A program made the position numbers and the translations under genes. Source: Sulfurovum sp. (GTDB lineage: Bacteria; Campylobacterota; Campylobacteria; Campylobacterales; Sulfurovaceae). Taken from it: 11,346 nucleotides of DNA. Below the pieces are notes generated by a model. It worked only from the letters and a program-made list of their open reading frames with translations, was not told where the DNA came from and did not search any database. Numbering within the stretch: position 1 is the first letter of the stretch; each line of letters begins with the position of its first letter. Positions 1 to 6,274 of this stretch are shown here, piece by piece. The DNA lies in contig WFYB01000053.1 of NCBI GenBank assembly GCA_015490315.1, positions 1 to 11,346 of the forward strand, written 5' to 3'.

Positions 1-818
1 TCTTTACGGAACATCTCAACACCGGTAACAGTTGTTTTCTGAGTGTCTTTGAGACCAACGATCTCAACATCATCACCAACACATACCTGACCACGGTCAA
101 CTTTACCAGTAACAACTGTACCACGACCCTGAATTGTAAAGATATCTTCGATTGGCATCAAGAAGTCTTTGTCAGTTTCACGTACAGGCTCTGGAATGTA
201 GTTGTCTACTTCGTCCATAAGTGCAAGAATCTTTTCAGACCATGGTCCGATATTACCTGCTTTAGCCTCTTCAAGCGCCTGGAATGCAGAACCTGCTACG
301 ATTGGTGTATCATCACCCGGGAAGTCATACTCAGAAAGAAGTTCACGTACTTCCATCTCTACGAGCTCGAGCATCTCTTCTTTATCCTCTTCGTCAAGCT
401 GATCTTCTTTGTTGAGGAATACAACGATATAAGGTACACCTACCTGCTTAGAGAGAAGGATGTGCTCTCTTGTCTGAGCCATTGGTCCGTCAGTCGCAGC
501 GATAACGAGGATCGCACCGTCCATCTGAGCAGCACCTGTAATCATGTTCTTAACGTAGTCGGCGTGACCTGGACAGTCTACGTGAGCGTAGTGTCTTGTG
601 TCAGTTTCGTATTCTACGTGAGAAGTCGCGATCGTGATCCCTCTTTCTCTCTCTTCTGGAGCGTTATCGATCTGATCATAGTCCATAAGCGCTGTGTCAT
701 TTTTAGTTGCGAGAACCGCTGTAATTGCAGCAGTCAGTGTAGTTTTACCGTGGTCAACGTGACCGATAGTACCGATGTTAACGTGCGGTTTCGTACGTTC
801 GAATTTTTCTTTAGCCAT
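1..818 (-). CDS. tuf: Elongation factor Tu, C-terminal part missing at window edge
   Basis: GTPase that delivers aminoacyl-tRNA to the ribosomal A site in the cytoplasm. About 272 codons are present out of roughly 400, so the gene runs off the left edge within domain II. The protein begins MAKEKFERTKPHVNIGTIG. The G1 loop GHVDHGKT lies at residues 19-26, the G3 motif DCPGH at 81-85 and the G4 motif NKED at 136-139. The last visible stretch (VEIVGLKDTQKTTVTGVEMF) is domain II. An AGGAG Shine-Dalgarno at 825-829 lies 6 nt before the ATG, which fixes the start. It is the last gene of a tRNA-Thr/Tyr/Gly/Thr/tuf transcription unit, the same order as thrU-tyrU-glyT-thrT-tufB in E. coli. Sequence wording such as GDDTPIVAGSA and LELVEMEVRELL resembles Campylobacterota EF-Tu. 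Identification is secure. Confidence 0.98.
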   Translation of the reverse strand, partial: MAKEKFERTKPHVNIGTIGHVDHGKTTLTAAITAVLATKNDTALMDYDQIDNAPEERERGITIATSHVEYETDTRHYAHVDCPGHADYVKNMITGAAQMDGAILVIAATDGPMAQTREHILLSKQVGVPYIVVFLNKEDQLDEEDKEEMLELVEMEVRELLSEYDFPGDDTPIVAGSAFQALEEAKAGNIGPWSEKILALMDEVDNYIPEPVRETDKDFLMPIEDIFTIQGRGTVVTGKVDRGQVCVGDDVEIVGLKDTQKTTVTGVEMFRK

Positions 819-852
819 GCTTTTCTCCTAGCGTAAATGTTTTAAAGGCGTA

Positions 853-858
853 ATTATA
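853..858 (-). promoter_or_regulatory. Probable internal tuf promoter (-10 box)
   Basis: A perfect TATAAT lies on the minus strand 34 nt upstream of the tuf start codon. It is preceded by the AT-rich run AAGAAAATTTAG but has no recognisable -35 hexamer. Campylobacterota sigma70 promoters often lack a conserved -35 and rely on the -10 plus AT-rich upstream DNA, so this may let tuf be transcribed independently of the tRNAs. The predicted start is near 846, giving a leader of about 28 nt. The box is seen; its use is inferred. Confidence 0.5.
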
Positions 859-885
859 CCTAAATTTTCTTAGACCCCATACCCA

Positions 886-927
886 TATGGACAAAACTGT
901 TACACGGCTGTAATACTTTTGTCCATA
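886..927 (-). other. Long stem-loop between tRNA-Thr(GGU) and tuf
   Basis: Positions 886-896 (tatggacaaaa) and 917-927 (ttttgtccata) are perfect 11-bp inverted arms. Inside them a 5-bp stem (900-904 with 909-913) closes a four-base loop, with a 3x3 internal loop between the two stems. On the transcribed strand it is not followed by a U run, so it is not a typical Rho-independent terminator. It lies just downstream of the tRNA 3' end and upstream of the internal tuf -10. A processing site (RNase III-like) separating tRNA precursor from tuf mRNA, or a leader control element, fits best; the role is inferred. Confidence 0.7.
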
Positions 928-937
928 CTGTGTTGGG

Positions 938-1012
<75 letters not shown>

Positions 1013-1150
1013 GACTGTACCTGATGTAGTGTCTGTGTTTATTGCATCGTAAACATCATGGGATATTTATCAATGAATAAATAGTTTGGAAAGCTAGTAT
1101 GTGAAGTAGTTCATTGTGTTAAGTACATAATTCACACAGCTCCCAGTTTA

Positions 1151-1227
1151 TGGAGCGGGAGACGGGACTCGAACCCGCGACCCTCAGCTTGGAAGGCTGA
1201 CGCTCTAGCCAACTGAGCTACTCCCGC
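1151..1227 (-). tRNA. tRNA-Gly (anticodon UCC)
   Basis: Complete cloverleaf on the minus strand with acceptor GCGGGAG/CTCCCGC, discriminator U and encoded CCA. The anticodon arm TCAGC-CTTCCAA-GCTGA gives UCC, reading GGA/GGG. It lies 22 nt downstream of tRNA-Tyr. The spacer to the next tRNA (1013-1150, 138 nt) is much longer than the other spacers; it holds only weak inverted repeats and no gene that I can recognise. Confidence 0.97.
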
Positions 1228-1249
1228 GTCTTCTATGATACTTAACAAA

Positions 1250-1335
<86 letters not shown>

Positions 1336-1382
1336 ACATTGTTGTTTGTCTTTACTGGTCAAACACTGATAATTATATTTCG

Positions 1383-1459
1383 TGGAGCTGGTGAAGGGAC
1401 TTGAACCCCCGACCTGCTGATTACAAATCAGCTGCTCTAGCCAACTGAGCTACACCAGC
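1383..1459 (-). tRNA. tRNA-Thr (anticodon UGU)
   Basis: First gene of the operon. Acceptor GCTGGTG pairs with CACCAGC, the discriminator is U, and CCA is encoded. The anticodon arm GCTGA-TTTGTAA-TCAGC gives UGU, reading ACA/ACG. It is complementary in codon range to the second tRNA-Thr (GGU) of the same operon. The predicted transcription start lies about 32 nt upstream. Confidence 0.97.
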
Positions 1460-1497
1460 ACCATCATTCCGAGGTCTTGCACTCAAAATGGACGGGA

Positions 1498-1526
1498 ATT
1501 ATAGACAAAAAAACTTTTAATGTCAA
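1498..1526 (-). promoter_or_regulatory. Perfect-consensus sigma70 promoter of the tRNA-tuf operon
   Basis: On the minus strand TTGACA (1526-1521) and TATAAT (1503-1498) both match consensus fully and are separated by exactly 17 bp. The discriminator immediately after the -10 is GC-rich (TCCCGTCC), as in stringently controlled stable-RNA promoters. The DNA upstream of the -35 (1527-1565) consists of A and T runs, like an UP element. The predicted start is near 1491. Growth-rate and ppGpp control is inferred from the discriminator. Confidence 0.92.
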
Positions 1527-1568
1527 GAGAATTTTGATCTTTTTTTAAAAAATCTCTTTTTTTCTCTC

Positions 1569-2504
1569 TTATGAAAATGTTGTATCCTTTGAGAAACCAA
1601 GATAGCTTTCTATATCTTCTTCTATTTTCTCTTTGAGCCAAGCGGGTTCTACAATCAATAGATGAGGAATCCAATACTTCACCACCGAGAGTATCTCCAT
1701 CCTATGGGTAATGCGCACACTAAAGATCATCGTCCCGTCACTGCACAAACTCTCTATCTTTTGAGTCGGAAGCGGGCGGCGTTTGAAATATTTGGCAGCA
1801 ACCTTATCAGCATAAAGCTTGACCTCAAACGGCTCTATATCGGGTTGGAACCATATCGAAAAAGCATTTTCAAGCAGCGCTTCCAAAGCACTGTCTGCTA
1901 CAAACGTCTCTTCGGTCAGCGTCAAATTAGCAAGATTTTTAAGATAATACTTTTTGAGTGTATCCTCATTGAGAGCGATCAAATACCAGAACCCCTCGAA
2001 GTTTGCAACCTTAAGCGGCTTGATCTTGGTAGTATATGCGGGTCTACGTTCATCATTGTAGCTGCAGTTGATCACTCTCTTTTCTCTAATAGCCTGCTCT
2101 ATGCACTGAAGATCGCCAAACCTGTCACTGATATCCTCGATATTGAGTTTGGTATAGATGGGGTTGAAGTCTTCATTCTTTATCTTGGAGAGAAGTGTGT
2201 GCGCTTTTGCAAAGAAGCTGCCGCCGATACCTTCTGCGATCTTTTCTATGATAGCAAGCACAAGCTCCTCTTCGATCGATCTGCTTTTTTCGATCCTGTA
2301 GCCCTCTTGCATCTTCCATCTCTTTTTCTCCTGATAGATCGGAAAGCTGACAAGGCGTTCATTGAAATCACGCTGAATGGTTCTCACACTGACATTGAAC
2401 TCCTCCACAAGCTCCGTTACTGAGAGAGCTTCCCCTTCGTTGAGCCGGGAGAGGATAGTAATAAGCCGTGTGAGGATCTTGTCATAATCATGTCTATAGG
2501 GCAT
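1569..2504 (-). CDS. WYL-domain HTH transcriptional regulator
   Basis: A 311-residue DNA-binding regulator with the architecture usual for the family. It has an N-terminal DeoR-like winged helix-turn-helix (about residues 27-50, LSVTELVEEFNVSVRTIQRD), a central WYL domain (about 130-200, with FWYL at 172-175 and the nearby YYLKNLANL), and a C-terminal WCX-like extension (about 225-305). WYL domains sense ligands, often nucleotides or nucleic-acid fragments, and many such proteins control phage-defence loci (BrxR, CapW). The ATG at 2504 follows an AGAGGT Shine-Dalgarno that overlaps the stop of the nuclease gene, 11 nt upstream. It is the last gene of the three-gene cassette and probably its autoregulator; that role and the ligand are inferred. 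Its stop lies only 42 nt from the -35 of the tRNA-tuf promoter. Confidence 0.9.
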   Translation of the reverse strand: MPYRHDYDKILTRLITILSRLNEGEALSVTELVEEFNVSVRTIQRDFNERLVSFPIYQEKKRWKMQEGYRIEKSRSIEEELVLAIIEKIAEGIGGSFFAKAHTLLSKIKNEDFNPIYTKLNIEDISDRFGDLQCIEQAIREKRVINCSYNDERRPAYTTKIKPLKVANFEGFWYLIALNEDTLKKYYLKNLANLTLTEETFVADSALEALLENAFSIWFQPDIEPFEVKLYADKVAAKYFKRRPLPTQKIESLCSDGTMIFSVRITHRMEILSVVKYWIPHLLIVEPAWLKEKIEEDIESYLGFSKDTTFS

Positions 2505-2515
2505 GTGCCATACCT

Positions 2516-3814
2516 CTATGCTTGTTCTGTTTCTATGATCTTTATGATCTCTTGCTCACTTCTCCTAAAATGCTCTACCAATGCTATTACCTCATCAGAG
2601 AGACCCTTAACATATTCTTTAAACTTTTTATCATCAAAAAGATCATAGCTGGGCTCTTTCTGATCCTTGCGGTAAAATCGTATATTTTGTTGCGAAGGTT
2701 TATAGATATTTTTTTTCTCGATAGTCCATTTTAAACCTATCTCAATACAAATATCGCGCAATTTTCCTTGAGGCTCAAGACTCTTCTCTTTGGTATCAAA
2801 AAATTGTGCTCCCAGCAAAATGCCTTTCTCTGAGTGTGTATCTATGGTCAACCATATTAATGCCCCATTGTTATAGTTTTTTTTAAGTGCAAAACCAACC
2901 CAATTGGGCTTTTTGTATGTGTTTTCAATTGTCTCAAGTACTTTATCTTCAGAGAGTATTTTCCCATCTTCATCGGACCAAATATTATAACAATCTAAAT
3001 ATTCAAACCCATAAAGGTTATCCCTCTCTTCCAATGCTTCTCTCAACGCTTCCCAAAACGCCTTCTCTTTTTTTGCCCACAGTCTCGGATACTCCTCGGC
3101 AATCTTTTGCATCGCCTCTACATCTTTGGGGTCTCTGATCAATCTTTCCATCTCTTCCTCCATCTCTTTTGGTAGCCTATTGGTCAATTTTTTTATCAGG
3201 TTGCTATAGTGTATCAGCCCCTCTCGCAATGAGGGGATAGTCGCGCTCTTTTCGATACACTCTTCAAGCCAGTTGAGGATATCGGTTTCAAACGAGATAA
3301 GCGTATAGTCTTCCTCTACCTTTAGCTTGCCTTTTGTACTCTTCTCTCCTGCCTCATATCCAGTCAGTGTCAGGTAGTATAGCTTTGGCTTTTGAGTACT
3401 GTTGCATCTTTTCTCCAGTTCTTTCTTGTAATCTTTGAGTTGCTCCTCCTGATCTCCGGCATCGATCTTCATCTCAATCCCAATCTGATGTTCTTCGCTC
3501 TTTATGACAAAATCGATCCTTCTGTTTCTACCTACATATCTCGTAAGATCCTCTCTCTTTACATCTAACACATCTTCACCCGGCAGATTGAGTACACTGG
3601 AGAGAAAAAGCTGCAAGAACAACTCCCCCTGCCCATGCGAACCGTTCGGATTGAGTAGTTCATAGATAAACTTTGAGTGCGTCTCTACCTCTTTTCTCTC
3701 CATATCCAAAATAGAGAAAATGTTGAAGTTTTCACCATTGAGCCTCTTGATCGCATCGTATTTCTCATTGAGCGTTGCGACCTGTGCGATGAGCGTTTTT
3801 ATCTGTTGTTCCAT
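2516..3814 (-). CDS. PD-(D/E)XK nuclease superfamily protein (PDDEXK_4-like)
   Basis: A 432-residue protein with the hallmarks of the PDDEXK_4-type family. There is an N-terminal E-x-H-S segment (E44, H46, S47) with LLNPNGSHGQG (53-63). The catalytic core is D101 (RRIDFVI), the E-x-K pair E114/K116 (IGIEMKI) and Q125-x3-Y129. All core acidic, lysine and glutamine residues are intact, so metal-dependent DNA (or RNA) cleavage is plausible. The C-terminal half (about 215-432) is helical and charged, with no domain I recognise. It lies 30 nt downstream of the PcfJ-like gene and 11 nt upstream of the WYL regulator, so it is probably in one operon with them. Family members are frequent in bacterial accessory and defence regions. 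The substrate is unknown; the assignment rests on motifs, not a search. Confidence 0.85.
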   Translation of the reverse strand: MEQQIKTLIAQVATLNEKYDAIKRLNGENFNIFSILDMERKEVETHSKFIYELLNPNGSHGQGELFLQLFLSSVLNLPGEDVLDVKREDLTRYVGRNRRIDFVIKSEEHQIGIEMKIDAGDQEEQLKDYKKELEKRCNSTQKPKLYYLTLTGYEAGEKSTKGKLKVEEDYTLISFETDILNWLEECIEKSATIPSLREGLIHYSNLIKKLTNRLPKEMEEEMERLIRDPKDVEAMQKIAEEYPRLWAKKEKAFWEALREALEERDNLYGFEYLDCYNIWSDEDGKILSEDKVLETIENTYKKPNWVGFALKKNYNNGALIWLTIDTHSEKGILLGAQFFDTKEKSLEPQGKLRDICIEIGLKWTIEKKNIYKPSQQNIRFYRKDQKEPSYDLFDDKKFKEYVKGLSDEVIALVEHFRRSEQEIIKIIETEQA

Positions 3815-3844
3815 CTTCTGCTTCCTTCCTTTGTTATTTGCATT

Positions 3845-5320
3845 TTAGCGATAGATTCCAAAATATTGACTTTCCCAGCCACCTATGATCTCCATGACCG
3901 TTTCCGAAAGCACAGCGTTGGCAATGCCTTTTGCCTGTACCACTTTAAAGCACCGCAACTCGATCGCATACTTCAGCTCACCCTCTTGGAAGATACCGTA
4001 GATGATCGCTTGTCGTTGATGAATGCGCTTGGCATAGCTAAACATACAGTTATGAAGGGTTTTTGACCAAGCATCCAACTCTCTCACCGTAAGAGGCAAC
4101 CTGAACTCCAACCCTCCATAGTGTTGACAAGCCGAGAGATAGATAGGCTCATAGTCAAACTTCTCTTTGGTAGCTTTCCGATACGATCTGATCTGATATA
4201 CCCTAACAATCTCATCATGCAGATTTTGGACAGTCAATTTCACCTTTGTAAATTCCCGTTCAAATGTGTTTATGTCTCTACGCACCTGCAGCATCCTCAA
4301 GCAATCTTCAAAAAGACGCATATTGCTATCTTGCGAAGTGTCATCCTGTATATCATGCACAAAAAGTTTGACAATCTGTTTTTGGCTGTAATATCTTTTT
4401 AGAAACCTTATCAGCACCATAGCCGTAGAATATGTGTCAGCCTCAAAGAGTGCCTGCTTTATGGCGGGCGGAAGCAAAAAGAGCTTTGCAAGCAGATCGA
4501 CATTATCAATCGTTCTTGAAAAAACATAGTCGCTATAGGGATAGTAGTATCCCGTCTGCTGCATCATATCGGCATAGCCTTGATAGAGGTTTTTTCTTAA
4601 GATCTTCTCTTTTCTTCCGTTGGTAATACTATGCAACGCCTCTTTGGGCGTCACAGGCTTAGGAAAATCTAGGCATACTCCCTCCATCTTCCAAAAGAAA
4701 AACGAATGCCATTGAAACATGGGATGCGCAAGAAAAAATTGAACATACCTCAATTTCTCTTTGATCGAGAATGTTGCAATTTTGCTTTTATTAAACCACA
4801 TTATAGTCTCAGTAGGATGCTTCAAAATATATCTGTACAATCTCTCTTTGATCCCAATGCGTAATACTTTGTGCAATGGCACTACCCTGTTCTCTTGTAC
4901 AAGATAATATTTTGAAGCAATATGTGAGTATTTGTGTATCGTTGGCTCTTTTGAGCCATCTTTGTTCAATTTGACAGTCATAAGGCGCTCTTTTACCCAT
5001 CTAACCCTCCCTCCAGATCCACTAACTTTTGGAATAGTTATAAACCGTGTAATACACCAGCTATCTTCCGTCTGATACTCCTCTGTCTCCCATTGAAAGC
5101 ATTTGTAGACAATCACCCCGTTATTTGCGGTAAACGCTTCACTATCAAGAAAATAGTCGTTGCCACACATCGGACAGACGACAGGAAATTTCTCTGCTTC
5201 ATCTCTCTGTATCTGTAGTGTAAATGTATATGCACATTGGCACATGTAGTGATGTGTTGTTATATTGTCCCTTTGAAGAGAAACCACCCAACTGTTTTGA
5301 TCCTTGCACCTAGACAACAT
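3845..5320 (-). CDS. PcfJ-like domain protein with N-terminal zinc ribbon
   Basis: A 491-residue protein of unknown function. The N-terminus carries a probable zinc ribbon: C27-x-C29, then CPMCG with C49 and C52. The middle (about 150-390) is largely helical without motifs I recognise. The C-terminus (about 405-480) resembles the PcfJ domain: LHNC at 422-425, Y429, then YAIELR (451-456), Q462, G465 and N468, followed by W482. PcfJ is named from the enterococcal conjugative plasmid pCF10 and its biochemical role is not established. No conjugation genes are near. The start at 5320 follows AAGGAAGGTGAA, a good though extended Shine-Dalgarno; M26 is the next possible start but would sit directly before the first ribbon cysteine. 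First gene of the cassette, with a TATACT -10 upstream. The family call is moderate and the function unknown. Confidence 0.7.
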   Translation of the reverse strand: MLSRCKDQNSWVVSLQRDNITTHHYMCQCAYTFTLQIQRDEAEKFPVVCPMCGNDYFLDSEAFTANNGVIVYKCFQWETEEYQTEDSWCITRFITIPKVSGSGGRVRWVKERLMTVKLNKDGSKEPTIHKYSHIASKYYLVQENRVVPLHKVLRIGIKERLYRYILKHPTETIMWFNKSKIATFSIKEKLRYVQFFLAHPMFQWHSFFFWKMEGVCLDFPKPVTPKEALHSITNGRKEKILRKNLYQGYADMMQQTGYYYPYSDYVFSRTIDNVDLLAKLFLLPPAIKQALFEADTYSTAMVLIRFLKRYYSQKQIVKLFVHDIQDDTSQDSNMRLFEDCLRMLQVRRDINTFEREFTKVKLTVQNLHDEIVRVYQIRSYRKATKEKFDYEPIYLSACQHYGGLEFRLPLTVRELDAWSKTLHNCMFSYAKRIHQRQAIIYGIFQEGELKYAIELRCFKVVQAKGIANAVLSETVMEIIGGWESQYFGIYR

Positions 5321-5342
5321 TTCACCTTCCTTTTAAAATAGA

Positions 5343-5413
5343 AGTATAAAATGTGTCTGCGACAGCTTTATGTCTGCTTTTTAGCATAGCAAAACAATAT
5401 CCAAAATATGCTA
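5343..5413. promoter_or_regulatory. Divergent control region between the cassette and yaaA
   Basis: The 128-nt gap between the PcfJ-like gene (minus) and yaaA (plus) holds several signals. A minus-strand -10 TATACT lies at 5348-5343, without a good -35. Two direct copies of TGTCTGC (5354-5360 and 5371-5377) flank GACAG, so each TGTC half can pair with GACA. A 7-bp inverted repeat, tagcata (5382-5388) and tatgcta (5407-5413), is separated by 18 nt. The repeats just upstream of the -10 are placed like an operator for the cassette's own WYL regulator; that link is inferred. No convincing plus-strand promoter for yaaA is visible. Confidence 0.45.
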
Positions 5414-5448
5414 TGGTATCTCACGCAATTTGACAAACGGAGTCAGTT

Positions 5449-6186
5449 ATGAAAATACTTTTGGCACCAAGCGAGACCAAGCAGAGTGGGGGGAGTGCGC
5501 CCTTTAGGCTTGAGAGTCTGCTCTTTGAAGCGCTGCTGCCCTATCGCAGCAAGCTGCTGCATACCTATACCAATATCATCCAAAGAGGTGACATCTCTGA
5601 GCTCTCAGAGATGTTCGGACTCAAAAAAGAGGCGGATATCCTCAAGTATAAAAAGGATATCATCCATGAACCTGCCATGAAAGCGATCGAACGCTATACC
5701 GGTGTCGCCTTCGACTACCTTAACTACCCTGCCCTAAACCAGGAGGCGCAAACCTATGTCGACGAGCATGTCATCCTCTTCTCCAATCTCTTCGGCCCTA
5801 TCCGTGCCGATGATTTGATCCCGGAGTATAGACTCAAACAAGGTGCAAAAGTAGGGGATATACGTGTAGAGCAGTACTACAAAGAGCACAGCAGCGATAT
5901 GATGGAAGCCTATCTTGCCGATGAAGATATCCTCGATCTGCGTGCCGGTTTTTATGACAAGTTCTACAAACCCTCCAAGCCCTATACCACACTCAAGTTT
6001 CTCAAAGGCGGCAAAGTCGTCAGCCACTGGGCAAAAGCCTACCGCGGGATGGTGCTGCGCAGTGTCGCCGAGGCGAACATAGAGACGCTTGACAATTTTA
6101 TGAAACTGCCTATCCCCAATCTACAGATAGAAGAGATACAGACCAAGAAGAACAAAACGGAGGTGATCTATACGATTACCGAGTGA
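5449..6186 (+). CDS. yaaA: Peroxide stress protein YaaA (DUF328/UPF0246 family)
   Basis: A 245-residue cytoplasmic protein, close to the usual family length of about 240-260. Family signatures are the N-terminal ILLAPSETK (3-11), SNLFGPIRADDLIPEYRLKQG around 112-132 (corresponding to the SGLYG...PYRLEMG motif of other YaaA proteins), and the C-terminal SHWAKAYRG (192-200). In E. coli YaaA is induced by OxyR and limits hydrogen-peroxide damage by lowering free iron and Fenton chemistry, and it can bind DNA. A GGAG Shine-Dalgarno 6 nt before the ATG supports the start. It is the first gene of a short plus-strand unit with the small membrane ORF and yciH. The surrounding minus-strand genes make it divergent from the PcfJ-like cassette. 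Confidence 0.9.
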   Translation: MKILLAPSETKQSGGSAPFRLESLLFEALLPYRSKLLHTYTNIIQRGDISELSEMFGLKKEADILKYKKDIIHEPAMKAIERYTGVAFDYLNYPALNQEAQTYVDEHVILFSNLFGPIRADDLIPEYRLKQGAKVGDIRVEQYYKEHSSDMMEAYLADEDILDLRAGFYDKFYKPSKPYTTLKFLKGGKVVSHWAKAYRGMVLRSVAEANIETLDNFMKLPIPNLQIEEIQTKKNKTEVIYTITE

Positions 6187-6274
6187 CCAAACCCTCTATC
6201 GCATTTTGCTTGTTCTGCTCTTTGGCTCGGTACTCTTAGGACTAATATTTGATACCGACTGGAGCGGGCTATGA
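6170..6274 (+). CDS. Putative 34-residue membrane ORF with AUA start, coupled to yciH
   Basis: The 84-nt gap between yaaA and yciH is covered by an open frame that ends in an ATGA overlap with the yciH start (6271-6274). It encodes one hydrophobic segment, YRILLVLLFGSVLLGLIF, followed by the polar tail DTDWSGL, a plausible single transmembrane micropeptide. The frame has no ATG or GTG. A strong Shine-Dalgarno (GGAGGTGATC, 6159-6168, matching the usual 16S 3' tail) ends its GGAGG 6 nt before an ATA codon at 6170, which would be a non-canonical start overlapping yaaA by 17 nt. Alternatives are a TTG at 6206, a GTG at 6183 that needs a -1 shift at AAA, or a decayed gene. The frame and overlap are seen; expression is inferred. 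Confidence 0.4.
   Translation: MRLPSDQTLYRILLVLLFGSVLLGLIFDTDWSGL

Noticed and set aside
462..836. Open frame of 124 codons on the plus strand
   Set aside because: It is antisense to tuf, whose GTPase motifs are unmistakable; the translated product has no recognisable domain.
1529..1568. T/A runs after the WYL gene as a Rho-independent terminator
   Set aside because: There is no GC-containing stem before the T run; the segment fits an UP-like element of the tRNA promoter better.
1383..1600. tRNA-associated attachment site of an integrated island
   Set aside because: The cassette has no integrase, and I could not find a repeated tRNA 3'-end fragment on its far side near 5320-5450.
1662..2423. 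Plus-strand open frame of 253 codons
   Set aside because: It lies entirely opposite the WYL regulator and shows no domain signature of its own.
5430..5435. TTGACA as a -35 box for yaaA
   Set aside because: Its -10 would fall inside the yaaA coding sequence, downstream of the well-supported ATG, so it cannot drive the full gene.
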